Program-made: the position numbers and the translations under genes | In this document: positions 32,213-45,272 of the stretch, in pieces | How the letters are laid out: every line of letters starts with the position of its first letter | Position numbering within the stretch: position 1 is the first letter of the stretch | Origin: JAQBQH01 sp035607415 | Lineage (GTDB): Bacteria > Myxococcota_A > Polyangia > Palsa-1104 | Assembly: GCA_035607415.1 (NCBI GenBank) | Contig: DATNAQ010000056.1 | Location: 1 to 64,000, forward strand | DNA length: 64,000 bases | Reading direction: 5' to 3' | The notes under the pieces: generated by a model | What the model was told of the DNA's origin: nothing | Databases searched by the model: none | The model's input: the letters and a program-made list of their open reading frames with translations, nothing else

Positions 32213-33997
32213 ATGCACGCACTGCCGATCATGGTCGCGACGCTGTGCGCGCTGGCCATCGGCTACCGCTACTACTCCGCGTTCATCGCCGCCCGCGTCC
32301 TCTCCCTCGACGATACCCGACAGACTCCCGCGCATCGGCTCGCCGACGGCAAGGACTTCGTGCCCACCAACCGCTGGGTGCTCTTCGGCCACCACTTCGC
32401 GGCCATCACCGGCGCCGGCCCGCTCATCGGTCCCGTGCTCGCGGTGCAGTTCGGCTTCCTGCCCGGCTTTCTGTGGATCCTCATCGGCGTCGTGATCGGC
32501 GGCGCCGTCCACGACTTCATCATCCTGGCCTCGAGCGTGCGCCGCAACGGCCGCTCGCTCGCCGAGATCGCGCGCGAGGAGATCGGGCCCGTCGCCGGCG
32601 TCATCGCGGCCATCGCCATCTTCTTCACGGTGATCATCGCGATCGCGGCGATGGGCTTCGCCGTGGTCAACATCCTGGCCGAGTCGGCGTGGGCCACCTT
32701 CACCATCGGCATGACCATCCCGATCGCGCTGGTGATGGGCGGCGCGCTGCGCGGCAAGGGAGGCCACGGCAGCATCCGCAACGCCACCATCGTCGGCGTC
32801 GTGGCCTTGCTCTTCGCGGTGTGGGGCGGACGCGGCGTCGCGGCGTCGTCGTTCGGGCACTACCTCAAGCTGTCGCAGACGACGCTCATCTACCTCATCT
32901 GCGTCTACGGCTTCGTCGCCTCGGTGCTGCCGGTGTGGCTCCTGCTCGTGCCGCGCGACTACCTGTCGGCGTACATGAAGCTCGGCACGCTGGCCGTGCT
33001 CGTGGTCGGCATCATGATCGTGAACCCCGAGCTCAAGATGGACGCCGTCACCGAGTTCGTGCACGGCCACGGGCCGATCATTCCGGGCAAGCTCTTTCCG
33101 TTCGTCTTCATCACCATCGCCTGCGGCGCCATCTCCGGCTTCCACTCGCTCATCGCGTCGGGGACGACGCCGAAGATGATCGAGCGCGAGTCGGACACGC
33201 GCTTCATCGGCTACGGCGCGATGCTGATCGAGGGGCTCGTCGGGGTCACCTCGCTCATCGCCGCGGCGTCGCTCTACAAGGCCGACTACTTCGCCATCAA
33301 CGTCGCGCCGGCGAAGTTCGCGCACCTCGGCATGACGCCGGTCGATCTGAACGCGATGATGGCGGCGATCGGCGAGGATCTGCGCGGGCGCACCGCCGGC
33401 TCGGTCTCGCTCGCCGTCGGCATCGCCAAGATCTTCTCCGGCCTGCCGGGCATGAAGGCGCTGCTCGCCTATTGGTACCACTTCATCGTCATGTTCGAGG
33501 CGGTGTTCATCCTGACCACCGTCGACGCGGGGACGCGCGTGGCGCGCTTCCTCGCGCAGGAGACGCTCGGGCGCTTCGACGCGCGCTTTTGGAAGCACGA
33601 CTGGGCGCCGGGGATCTATTTCTCGTCGGGGCTGGTGGTGGTGATGTGGGGCGCGTTCCTGCGCACCGGCTCGATCTCGACGCTGTGGCCGATGCTCGGC
33701 ATCGCCAATCAGCTGCTGGCCACGACGGCGCTGTGCGTGGGCACGACCGTGATCGTCAACGCCGGGCGCGGGCGCTACGCCTGGGTCACGCTGGTGCCGC
33801 TCGTGTTCGTGGCCACCACGACGCTCACCGCCGCCTATCTGTCGACGGTGAACAACTTCTTGAAGCTGCGAAGCTTCCAGGGCTATCTCGACGCCGCGGT
33901 TTCGATCGCGCTGATGTTCTGCACGGTGGCGGTGCTCGTCGCCTCGGTGCGGCGCTGGATGGACCCTCGCAAGAACGTGGAAGCGAAGGCCGCCTGA
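32213..33997 (+). CDS. cstA: CstA-family carbon starvation/peptide-pyruvate transporter
   Basis: A 594-aa polytopic inner-membrane protein. CstA hallmarks: YYSAFIAARVLSLDDTRQTP near the N terminus, GKDFVPTNRWVLFGHHFAAI, GPLIGPVLA, and SGFHSLIASGTTPKMI. Family members take up pyruvate or peptides under carbon limitation. It is about 100 aa shorter than E. coli CstA, a length seen in other bacteria. The ATG at 32213 is chosen because homologues begin just before the first helix. Confidence 0.85.
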   Translation: MHALPIMVATLCALAIGYRYYSAFIAARVLSLDDTRQTPAHRLADGKDFVPTNRWVLFGHHFAAITGAGPLIGPVLAVQFGFLPGFLWILIGVVIGGAVHDFIILASSVRRNGRSLAEIAREEIGPVAGVIAAIAIFFTVIIAIAAMGFAVVNILAESAWATFTIGMTIPIALVMGGALRGKGGHGSIRNATIVGVVALLFAVWGGRGVAASSFGHYLKLSQTTLIYLICVYGFVASVLPVWLLLVPRDYLSAYMKLGTLAVLVVGIMIVNPELKMDAVTEFVHGHGPIIPGKLFPFVFITIACGAISGFHSLIASGTTPKMIERESDTRFIGYGAMLIEGLVGVTSLIAAASLYKADYFAINVAPAKFAHLGMTPVDLNAMMAAIGEDLRGRTAGSVSLAVGIAKIFSGLPGMKALLAYWYHFIVMFEAVFILTTVDAGTRVARFLAQETLGRFDARFWKHDWAPGIYFSSGLVVVMWGAFLRTGSISTLWPMLGIANQLLATTALCVGTTVIVNAGRGRYAWVTLVPLVFVATTTLTAAYLSTVNNFLKLRSFQGYLDAAVSIALMFCTVAVLVASVRRWMDPRKNVEAKAA

Positions 33998-34109
33998 GGT
34001 TGCCGAAACGGGGTGGCCTACGGGTCACACTGTCACGCTCGGCCTGCATTCGGAAAACCCCGTCGAGAGCACCTTGATCTCGGGTCCAAGCGTCGGGTAC
34101 GCTCGCATC

Positions 34110-36281
34110 ATGCGTAGTCTCGTTCGCTTATTCAGCGTGGTCACCGCGATCGCAACGTGGACAGCATTCGGCGGCGGCGTGGCCGGCGCGCAACACAAGA
34201 TGCGAATCAAGATCGATTCGCAGCCGCAGCAGGCGGCCATCTACGTCGACACGAAAGAGACGGGCATCAAGGGCTACACGCCGTCGACGCTCCGGCTGCC
34301 CAAGGGCACCTACACCATCATCCTCGAGCTGCCCGGCTTCCAGCCGGTCAAGAAGCCGATCACCGTCACGCGCTCGGAGGGGTTCATCTTCACGCTCGAG
34401 CGCGCGGTGCGGCCGGCGACGCTCGACGTGCGTGCCACCTCGTCGAACGACTCGGCCAACGGCGCCCAGCTGTTCGTCGACGGCGCGCCGGTGGGCACGG
34501 TGCCGGCGCGCGTCGAGGTGCCGGCGGGGAAGCACCGCATCGAGGTCAAGAAGCAGGGCTACGTCGATTGGGCCGACACCGCCGACGTCGCCGAGGGCGA
34601 TCAGCGGCAGATGGTGATCGATCTGCAGCAGGCGGTGAAGAAGGGCGCGCTCCTGGTGACCTCGGATCAGCCGGGCGCCGACGTGTACCTCGACGGCGTG
34701 CGCAAGGACTCGACGCCGGCGCTGCTCAGCGACATCCCCGAGGGGCAGCACACGCTCGAGGTCAAGAAGGACCAGATGTCGTGGAAGCAGATCGTCACCG
34801 TCGTCGGCAACCAGCAGCAGAAGGTGGTGGCGCAGCTGGTGCCGGCCGGCCCGGCGGCAGGCATGCTGCGCGTGGTGTGCGGCATCCCCGGCGCCGAGGT
34901 GTGGATCGACGGTGAGATGAAGGGAACGGTCAACAGCACCATCTCGGGCGTGCCGGTCGGCGATCACATCGTCGAGGTGCGGGCGCGCGGCTATGCGCCG
35001 CAGACGGTGAACGTGACCATCGCGGTCGGCGCGCAGGCGGTGGCGCGGGTCGACATGAACGCGCAGCCGGCGCAGCCGGTCACGGCGCGGCTGCGCATCG
35101 TCACGCCGGTGCCCAACGCCGAGGTGTTCATCGACGGCGCGTCGGCGGGGCCGGCGCCGTTCGATCACAACGATCTCGCGCCCGGCAAGCACTACGTGAG
35201 CGTGCGCGCGCGCGGCTACGCCGAGTGGAAGCGCGAGGTCGAGCTCGATCCGTCGCAGCCGACGACGCTGTCGGCGGAGCTGTCGGCGTCGGGGACGGTC
35301 AAGGTGCTGTCGAACGTGTCGGGCGCGATGGTCATCATCGACGGGCAGGTCGTGGGCAAGACGCCGGTGGTGCTCGACAACATCCAGGCGGGCGAGCACT
35401 TCGTCGAGATCAAGCAGCCGGGCTATCTCGACGCCAAGCAGCCGTTCCACCTCGAGGGCGGCGAGCAGAAGATCCTGGCCGCCGACCTGACGCCGATCCA
35501 CCACGGGCCGACGGCGATGGACGTGCACCGGCGCATGCGCGGCATGACCTCGTTCTCGGGCGTCACCATCGATCCGGCGCGCTTCACCGCCGACATCGCC
35601 GCCGGCTACGTGCCGTTCGGGCAGGTGCGCCTGACCGTCGGCGCGTTCCGCTACAACTGGCTCGGGCTCGACGCCGGCATCGAGCTGCGCACGATCGGCT
35701 ACTTCACCGAGGGCCTGGCGCACGCCAAGCTGCAGTTCGTTCAGGCCGGGCCGGTGGCCATCGCCTTCAACGTGTCGATCGGCGGCGGCGGCGGGCCGAC
35801 CGATCGCAACGACTTCATCTTCGAGGCCGGGATCCCGTTCACGCTCCTGTTCGGCGACATCGTGCGCTTCACGGCGCAGCCGTATCTGCAGGTCTACAGC
35901 GACAAGAACTGCCCGTCGTACGACGACATCGTCAAGGACTCGAGCGGCAACGGCGCGCCCAATCAGACCGACACGTACAAGAGCGAGCAGGGCGCGTGCG
36001 AGGCGCGCGACGGCATGATGGGCGCGAACGGCGCGATGCTGCCGGCGCCGAACCACCCGGTGCCGTCGCTGTCGCAGGATCCGCGCGACCGCTTCCTCGG
36101 CGCGCGCTTCATGCTGCAGGCGGTGTTGGAGATCGCGGTGGCGGAGAACGTGAACATCTTTGCCATCTTCGAGGGCGACGCCGTGGGGCAGCGGCAGGCG
36201 CTGACGGCGAAGTTCTCGTCGGTGTTTCCGAACACGGACCCGCAGATCTACGGGCGCCTCGGCGTCACCTTCAAGTTCTAG
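34110..36281 (+). CDS. Exported protein with six PEGA repeats and a C-terminal beta-barrel-like domain
   Basis: A 723-aa protein with a signal peptide (about 1-28). Six PEGA-type units follow over about residues 30-475, each with a core like 'GAEVFIDGASAGPAPF...LAPGKHYVSVRARGYAEW'. The last 240 residues contain alternating strands and end in GRLGVTFKF, a typical outer-membrane barrel C terminus. PEGA domains are usually surface or cell-wall modules, so a barrel with periplasmic or external PEGA stalk is likely. ATG at 34110 chosen from the signal peptide; the longer frame adds 12 residues. Confidence 0.72.
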   Translation: MRSLVRLFSVVTAIATWTAFGGGVAGAQHKMRIKIDSQPQQAAIYVDTKETGIKGYTPSTLRLPKGTYTIILELPGFQPVKKPITVTRSEGFIFTLERAVRPATLDVRATSSNDSANGAQLFVDGAPVGTVPARVEVPAGKHRIEVKKQGYVDWADTADVAEGDQRQMVIDLQQAVKKGALLVTSDQPGADVYLDGVRKDSTPALLSDIPEGQHTLEVKKDQMSWKQIVTVVGNQQQKVVAQLVPAGPAAGMLRVVCGIPGAEVWIDGEMKGTVNSTISGVPVGDHIVEVRARGYAPQTVNVTIAVGAQAVARVDMNAQPAQPVTARLRIVTPVPNAEVFIDGASAGPAPFDHNDLAPGKHYVSVRARGYAEWKREVELDPSQPTTLSAELSASGTVKVLSNVSGAMVIIDGQVVGKTPVVLDNIQAGEHFVEIKQPGYLDAKQPFHLEGGEQKILAADLTPIHHGPTAMDVHRRMRGMTSFSGVTIDPARFTADIAAGYVPFGQVRLTVGAFRYNWLGLDAGIELRTIGYFTEGLAHAKLQFVQAGPVAIAFNVSIGGGGGPTDRNDFIFEAGIPFTLLFGDIVRFTAQPYLQVYSDKNCPSYDDIVKDSSGNGAPNQTDTYKSEQGACEARDGMMGANGAMLPAPNHPVPSLSQDPRDRFLGARFMLQAVLEIAVAENVNIFAIFEGDAVGQRQALTAKFSSVFPNTDPQIYGRLGVTFKF

Positions 36282-36307
36282 CGGCGCGCGCGTCGCGCCG
36301 GGACGCG

Positions 36308-36616
36308 CTACTCGACGGCGCTGAAGCCGCCGTCGGCGGTGGCGCGCCACATCTGCAGCTGCTTGCCGTCGAGCGCGAAGGCGACCATGTCGAGGCGGCC
36401 ATCGCCGTCGAGGTCGACGGGCACGAAGCGCAGCCGCGGATCGGCGTCGCACAGACGCGCCGTCGAGCGCAGCGCGATCTGGCCGGCGTGCGATTCCCAC
36501 ACGTCGGCCCAGACGCTGCCGTTGGCGACTTCGGTGCGAATGAAACGAGCGTCGCCGTGCGACGGGGCGGGAGCGATGAGAAGGTGCAGCACGATCGAGA
36601 CGATGAGTGAGAGCAC
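36308..36616 (-). CDS. Small exported FG-GAP/VCBS-like protein
   Basis: A 102-aa protein with a signal peptide (about 1-20) and one FG-GAP/VCBS-type unit: 'FVPVDLDGDGRLDMVAFALDG', with a DxDGDGxxD calcium loop. One blade alone would not make a propeller, so it may pair with others. GGAGG 6 nt before the GTG at 36616 supports translation. Confidence 0.6.
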   Translation of the reverse strand: MLSLIVSIVLHLLIAPAPSHGDARFIRTEVANGSVWADVWESHAGQIALRSTARLCDADPRLRFVPVDLDGDGRLDMVAFALDGKQLQMWRATADGGFSAVE

Positions 36617-36753
36617 GGTGAACCTCCGTGCCTGCGCTCTTGCCAGCGACGTGCCGTCGAGAACCGCCCGCGCCGCGCGGACTTCGCGCTATCGCACATC
36701 CGCGCCTTGTTCGGGGCTGGGATTGGTCCGTCCCATTTCCGGACGGGAAAAGC

Positions 36754-36861
36754 TCACAGGGAGATCAAGAGATCAGGAGCACAAAACTCTTACAGACGAT
36801 CCGCCGGACACTGGGACCTCTGAAAGAGTTGTGTGCTCCTGATCTCTTGATCTCCCTGTGA
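36754..36861. repeat. 38-bp inverted repeat, two head-to-head element copies, possible bidirectional terminator
   Basis: Arms 36754-36791 and 36824-36861 match at 37 of 38 positions around a 32-nt loop. Each arm carries the segment TCACAGGGAGATCA plus the GAGATCAN octamer unit. T runs follow on both strands (ATGTTTTTC on plus; GCTTTTCC on minus). It lies 8 nt after the PilZ stop codon. A related single copy is at 46784-46841. Confidence 0.8.
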
Positions 36862-36869
36862 ATGTTTTT

Positions 36870-37244
36870 CTAGGCGTTACCCAGCAGCTGATACAGGTCC
36901 TCTTCTCCCTCGACGAATTCGAGGAACCTTGCGCCCATGCGCGGGCCGCTCTCGGTGGCGGACGCGGAGCGGACCCACACGACCTCGCCGCGCGCGCGCA
37001 CGCGCATGCCGCCCGGCAGCTCGAGGCCGACCTCGATCTGGCCGTTCGGCTCGAACGGCACCGGCGCGCGCACCGACAGCCCGCCGCGCGAGATGTCGTG
37101 GATGCGCAGGTAGAGCGTGTGGCGCGCGTCGGTGATCCAGCAGCGCACCGCGAGCTCGTGGCGCGGAAAGCGGCGCTGCTCGCGCGGTGGCTCGGCGGGC
37201 AGCTTGGGCGCGCTCGGATCGGAGTCGAGCGTGGGATTGCTCAT
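36870..37244 (-). CDS. PilZ-domain protein
   Basis: A 124-aa protein. The PilZ cyclic-di-GMP signature is present: RRFPRHELAVRCW (RxxxR) and 'IHDISRGGLSVRAP' (DxSxxG). Expected to bind cyclic-di-GMP and act on motility, secretion or surface polymers. The ATG overlaps the stop of the upstream Ig-like lipoprotein (ATGA), so the two are coupled. The large hairpin at 36754 follows its stop. Confidence 0.82.
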   Translation of the reverse strand: MSNPTLDSDPSAPKLPAEPPREQRRFPRHELAVRCWITDARHTLYLRIHDISRGGLSVRAPVPFEPNGQIEVGLELPGGMRVRARGEVVWVRSASATESGPRMGARFLEFVEGEEDLYQLLGNA

Positions 37245-38869
37245 TGGCGCGTCCCGCCGAACGTCGAGGATGCGGCGAGGCCGGCGCCGGTCCACAGGCC
37301 GCCGGCGAAGCCGTCGACGATGAGATCGCCGTCGCTGTCGACGGGCATCGCCGTTCCCGCCAGCGTGAGGTCGTAGCCCGAGGTCGCGGCGAACGGCGCC
37401 GTCAGCGTCGCAGCCATCGGTGCGAGCGCGCTCGCGCATGGCGTGGTCAGCGCGCAGCTGCCCGAGCCGGTGGTCACGCTGCACACGAGATCGTCGACGC
37501 CGGCGCAGCCCATCTTGCCGCCGTGCGACGCCGGCGCCACGATCGCCGCCACCAGCGACGGAATCAGCGGCGGCGAAAGGCCGCTCACGCGCATCGTCAG
37601 CGACAGATCGCCGAACGCCTGCAGCCAGAGCGACGTCCAACCGAGCGTGAAGTTGTGCTCGCCGATCGTCACGATCATCCCGTCGTCCACAAACGGTACG
37701 TCCTTGTCGTCGATCACCGGCTCTCCGAAGGCCACGAGGTCATACGTCTTGCCCACCATCGCGCTCACTGCGAATTCGGCGGACACGAGCGCGTGCTCGG
37801 CGGTGTAATCGCTGGCGCTCGCCGTGCCGACCGTCAGCGTCGACTTCACCGTCGCCGTCGAGGCGATGGCGAGGAGATCGGCGGCGATGGCCGGCAGCTG
37901 ATTGGCCGGCGCCGTCGGCGCCGCCGTCAGGATCGTCTGCAGCTGCGCGTCGAGCGATGTCATCGAGGTCGGACGGCAGCCGTCGGTACCCACGGGATCG
38001 CGGTGGCTCGTCACGTCCATGGCGTCGAGCAGCGCCTGCGCCGCGCCGTAGGGGCAGCCGTCGCCGAGCTGCTTCCACGGGTCCACCACGGTCGCGTACG
38101 CCGACGGCGCCGGCGCCAGCGTCGAGGTGAGCGCGTAGACGCCGAGCGCCGACGGCACCGCCGGCGACAGCGGCACGGGCACCGTCGAGACCGAGCCCGG
38201 CGGCACCAGCTCGGCGCCGATGTCGACGCAGCCGTAGCCGACGAGATTGCCGGCGTCGTCCTCGGCGCGTCCGACGAGCGCGTAGGGCATCGACAAGAGG
38301 TTCACGAACTGCAGCGTCGCCGAGGTGGCGTTGGTCTTCGACAGCGCGCGCGACGGCGGCGGCAGCGACGGCGACGGCGGCAGATCGGCGCACGCCTTGT
38401 CGTCGTAGAGCAGCGCGCGCAAGGTCGAGGGCGTCGACCACGCCAAGGACGCGTCGATCTCGACGAAGTCGAACTTGGAGACGCTGACGTCGAAGTCGGC
38501 CTCGTTCGCATTCACCGCCGTGGCGGCGACGTTGAACTGCGCTTCGGCCTGGCCGCCGGTGAGCGTCACCGTGGCGATGCCGTCGACGTCGGTGGTGGCG
38601 CGGTCGCTCGACAGCGTCGAGCCCTGCGGATCGTTGAAGATCGCAAAGTGCACGGTCGCGCCGGCCACCGGCGCCGCGGCCGCGTCGTCCTGGTGATAGC
38701 GCACGCGCAGATCGACCGTCTTGCCGTAGTGCAACCCGATCTGCGACCCCGGCGGATCGAGCACCTCGAGCGCCAGCGGCGGGCCGCCGTCGGGCGGCGC
38801 GTTCGACCCCGGACCGCAGCCGGCGGCCACCATCATTAATAGAGGGGCCAGGCGCGCCAAACGCACCAC
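37241..38869 (-). CDS. Lipoprotein with Ig-like (Big_1) domain
   Basis: A 542-aa lipoprotein with lipobox MVAAGC (Cys18). Residues 30-130 hold a Big_1/invasin-like Ig domain (GKTVDLRVRYHQDD, ATTDVDGIATVTLTGG). The rest, about 400 residues, is unassigned and contains paired cysteines (GCPYG, GCRPT, GCAGV, CSVTTGSGSC). GTG start at 38869; a DnaA-box-like 9-mer lies just upstream. Surface or outer-membrane role inferred. It is coupled to the PilZ gene. Confidence 0.7.
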   Translation of the reverse strand: MVRLARLAPLLMMVAAGCGPGSNAPPDGGPPLALEVLDPPGSQIGLHYGKTVDLRVRYHQDDAAAAPVAGATVHFAIFNDPQGSTLSSDRATTDVDGIATVTLTGGQAEAQFNVAATAVNANEADFDVSVSKFDFVEIDASLAWSTPSTLRALLYDDKACADLPPSPSLPPPSRALSKTNATSATLQFVNLLSMPYALVGRAEDDAGNLVGYGCVDIGAELVPPGSVSTVPVPLSPAVPSALGVYALTSTLAPAPSAYATVVDPWKQLGDGCPYGAAQALLDAMDVTSHRDPVGTDGCRPTSMTSLDAQLQTILTAAPTAPANQLPAIAADLLAIASTATVKSTLTVGTASASDYTAEHALVSAEFAVSAMVGKTYDLVAFGEPVIDDKDVPFVDDGMIVTIGEHNFTLGWTSLWLQAFGDLSLTMRVSGLSPPLIPSLVAAIVAPASHGGKMGCAGVDDLVCSVTTGSGSCALTTPCASALAPMAATLTAPFAATSGYDLTLAGTAMPVDSDGDLIVDGFAGGLWTGAGLAASSTFGGTRQ

Positions 38870-38883
38870 GTCACGATATCACG

Positions 38884-38892
38884 TGTGGATAA
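38884..38892 (-). promoter_or_regulatory. Perfect DnaA-box 9-mer upstream of dnaE
   Basis: TTATCCACA on the minus strand lies between the divergent Ig-like lipoprotein gene and dnaE, 124 nt before the dnaE ATG. A single 9-mer can occur by chance (about once per 130 kb per strand in random DNA), so control of dnaE by DnaA is only a possibility. Confidence 0.35.
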
Positions 38893-39015
38893 CCTGTAGC
38901 GAACCCTGTGAACGGGCGTGTGGCCACCGACTCAATTGCGCGCTAGAACTGGGGATTGCCGCTGTGCGAAAGTTTGGAGCGGCGAGCCCACAAGAAAACA
39001 CGCTAGAGAGCGGCC

Positions 39016-42528
<3,513 letters not shown>

Positions 42529-42545
42529 CGTCGCGTCGGAGTACG

Positions 42546-44534
42546 ATGCCGGGCATGCGCATGCTCGGGGCACTCGTGGTGCTGCTCGCGCTGCCGGCGG
42601 CGGCGGCGGAGCCGGTCAAGTACGTGGTGGCGATGTCGGGCAAGGCGGCGGGCGCCGAGACCATCGCCGTGCGCGCCGACGGCACGCGCGTCTACGACTA
42701 CGAGTACAGCGACCGCGGCCGCGGACCGAAGATGCACAGCGAGATCCGGCTCGCCGCCGACGGGACGATCGCGTCGCTCGAGTGCAGCGGCAACGACTAC
42801 TTGAAGGCGCCCGTGCACGAGACCTTCGCCGCCGCGGGTGGGCGCGCGCGCTGGTCCAACGGCGTCGAGCGCGGCGACACGACGGCGCGCGGCTTCTACG
42901 TGAGCTTCTACGGCGTGCCCGACGAGACCGGCCTCCTGGCCGCGGCGCTGCTGCGCGCGCCGGGACATGCGCTGCCGCTGTTGCCGTCGGGGCGCGCGAC
43001 GATCGAGGAGCAGGCGCGGCGCGAGGTCACCGCCAACGGGCAGAAGCGCACGATCGTGGAGTACGCGATCACCGGGCTGGGATTCTCGCCGGCCGTGGTG
43101 TGGCTCGACAGCGACGGCACGCTGTTCGCGACCGGCAGCTCGTGGCTCATGACCATCCGCGACGGCTGGCTGCCGGTGGCGCAGGAGCTCATCGCCGGCG
43201 ACACCGCGGCGGCGCACGCACGGCTCGGCGCGTTGGCACGGCGCGCGATGCGGCGGCCGGCGCACGGCGTGGCCTTCGTGCACGCCGCCGTCGCCGACGT
43301 GGAGGCGGGGCGCCTCGTGCCCGACCAGACCGTGATCGTCGACGGCGAGCGCATCATCGCCGTTGGGCCCGACGACAAGACCGCGGTGCCGCCCTTCGCC
43401 GAGATCATCGACGCCACCGGCCACACGCTGGTGCCCGGGCTCTGCGACATGCACACGCACATGGACGACGACAGCGGCCCGCTCGATGTGGCGCTCGGCG
43501 TCACCTGCGCGCGCGATCTCGGCAATGACGTCGAGGAGTCGGTGGCGCGGCGCAAGGCGTACGACGAGGGCACGCTCGTCGGGCCGCGGCTGACGCTGGC
43601 CGGGCTCGTCGACGGCCGCGGTCCCTTCGCCGGGCCCACCAAGCTGCTCGTCGACGACGAGGAGGAGGGCCAGGCGGTGATCCATCGGCTGGCCGGCCTC
43701 GGCTACGTGCAGCTCAAGATCTACAGCTCGGTGAAGCCGTCGCTGGTGCCGGCGCTGGCGAAGATGGCGCACGCGCTCGGCATGCGCGTCTCGGGGCACG
43801 TGCCATCGGGGATGACGGCGGCGGACGCGGTGCGCGCCGGCTTCGACGAGCTCCAGCACGCGAACTTCTTGTTCCTGAATTTTCTCGCGGCCGAGGTGCC
43901 CGATACGCGCACGCCGGCGCGCTTCACCGCGGTGGCGGACAAGGCGGCGGGGCTCGATTTGTCCTCGGGCAAGGTGCGCGCGTTCGTGAAGCTCCTGGCC
44001 ACGCACAAGACGGTGGTCGATCCGACGCTCAACGTCTTCGAGGACATGTTCGAGGCGCGGCGCGGGATGCCGTCGCCGACCTTCGCGGCGGCCATCGATC
44101 GGCTGCCGGCGCAGGTGCGGCGCGGCTTCTACGGCGGCGGGCTGGCGGTGCCCGAGGGCAAGGACGCGCGCTATCGCGCGTCGTTCGCGGCGTTGCAACA
44201 CATGGTGCGCATGCTCTGGGAGGCGGGCGTGCCGCTGGTGGCCGGGACCGACTCCTTGCCCGGCTTCGGCCTCGAGCGCGAGCTCGAGCTGTGGCAGGAG
44301 GCGGGGATTCCGCCGGCCGACGTGCTGCGCGCGGCCACGCTCGGCGCGGCGCGCGTGCTCAAAAAGGATCGCGACGTCGGCACGGTCGCGGCGGGCAAGC
44401 TGGCCGACCTCGTGCTCGTCGACGGCGATCCGCTCGCCGACGTGTCGGCGCTGCGGCGCGTGCGCGTGGTGGTCAAGGATGGCGCGCTCATCGATCGCGC
44501 CGCGCTGCTCGACGCGCTCGGCATCCTGCAGTAG
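42546..44534 (+). CDS. Secreted amidohydrolase-family protein
   Basis: A 662-aa protein with a signal peptide (about 1-22). An unassigned domain (about 25-220) precedes an amidohydrolase-type TIM barrel: LVPGLCDMHTHMDDD (metal-binding HTH), VSGHVPSG and VAGTDSLPGFG, and the C-terminal GKLADLVLVDGDPLADV. Likely a periplasmic metal-dependent hydrolase (imidazolonepropionase/prolidase-like group); substrate unknown. GGAG lies 4-5 nt before the ATG; an ATG three codons downstream is possible. Confidence 0.82.
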   Translation: MPGMRMLGALVVLLALPAAAAEPVKYVVAMSGKAAGAETIAVRADGTRVYDYEYSDRGRGPKMHSEIRLAADGTIASLECSGNDYLKAPVHETFAAAGGRARWSNGVERGDTTARGFYVSFYGVPDETGLLAAALLRAPGHALPLLPSGRATIEEQARREVTANGQKRTIVEYAITGLGFSPAVVWLDSDGTLFATGSSWLMTIRDGWLPVAQELIAGDTAAAHARLGALARRAMRRPAHGVAFVHAAVADVEAGRLVPDQTVIVDGERIIAVGPDDKTAVPPFAEIIDATGHTLVPGLCDMHTHMDDDSGPLDVALGVTCARDLGNDVEESVARRKAYDEGTLVGPRLTLAGLVDGRGPFAGPTKLLVDDEEEGQAVIHRLAGLGYVQLKIYSSVKPSLVPALAKMAHALGMRVSGHVPSGMTAADAVRAGFDELQHANFLFLNFLAAEVPDTRTPARFTAVADKAAGLDLSSGKVRAFVKLLATHKTVVDPTLNVFEDMFEARRGMPSPTFAAAIDRLPAQVRRGFYGGGLAVPEGKDARYRASFAALQHMVRMLWEAGVPLVAGTDSLPGFGLERELELWQEAGIPPADVLRAATLGAARVLKKDRDVGTVAAGKLADLVLVDGDPLADVSALRRVRVVVKDGALIDRAALLDALGILQ

Positions 44535-44550
44535 GCGCGCTGCTCGCGCG

Positions 44551-45246
44551 TCAGCCGTTGAAGCGCGCCAGGTCGGCGTCGAGGCCGGCACGGATGCGCT
44601 CGACGGTCGGGCGGCGCAGGAGCTCCTTGGTCGCGCGGTAGGCCATCGGGCTGAGCGCGCCCAGACGCGCGGCCTCCTCCTTGGCGCGCGCCAGCAGGTC
44701 GGACGCGGCGACGACGCCGTCGAGATAGCCGGCGTCGACCGCGTCCGCGGGCGTGTAGATGGTGGCGAGCAGCGTGGCGCGGGTGAGCGCGCGCTTGGAC
44801 AGCCGGTCGCGCGCGAACTCCATCGCCAGGAGCGGGACGGGCAGGCCGATGGCGACCTCGTTGAGCCCGACCTTGAACGGCCCGGCGGCGCCGAGGCGCA
44901 GATCGCCGGTGAGCGCGAGCAGGGCGCCGCCGGCGAGCGCGTGCCCGGTGCAGGCGATGACGAGCGGCAGCGGCGTGCCGTAGAAGCCGAGCAGGACGTC
45001 GACGCCCTGGCGCAGCGTGGCGATGGCGGCGTCGCGGCCGCTCATCATGGCGCGCAGATCGAAGCCGGCACAGAAGCGCTCGGCGCGGCCGGCGAGCACG
45101 ATGGCGCTGGCCTCCTTCTCGGCGCGCGCGAGCGCCGCGAGGAGCTCGGTCATCATGGTCGTGCCGAGGGCGTTGGCCTTGCCGTCGTCCATGACGACAA
45201 CGGCGGTCTTGTCTTCGAGCGTGTAGGTCACGAGCGGGTTGGACAT
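44551..45246 (-). CDS. Enoyl-CoA hydratase/isomerase family protein
   Basis: A 231-aa crotonase-fold protein: FCAGFDLRAM (oxyanion loop), GHALAGGALLALTGDLRLGA and GLNEVAIGLPVP with the usual Glu. Probable substrate is a short or medium enoyl-CoA; some family members are isomerases or hydrolases. It is divergent from the protein kinase gene, with 26 bp between. Confidence 0.85.
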   Translation of the reverse strand: MSNPLVTYTLEDKTAVVVMDDGKANALGTTMMTELLAALARAEKEASAIVLAGRAERFCAGFDLRAMMSGRDAAIATLRQGVDVLLGFYGTPLPLVIACTGHALAGGALLALTGDLRLGAAGPFKVGLNEVAIGLPVPLLAMEFARDRLSKRALTRATLLATIYTPADAVDAGYLDGVVAASDLLARAKEEAARLGALSPMAYRATKELLRRPTVERIRAGLDADLARFNG

Positions 45247-45272
45247 GGTGGGCGCGATGGTACACTCAAACC

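Noticed and set aside
36754..36861. Possible CRISPR array
   Set aside because: Only two arms in inverted orientation; no direct repeats with regular spacers and no cas genes in the window.
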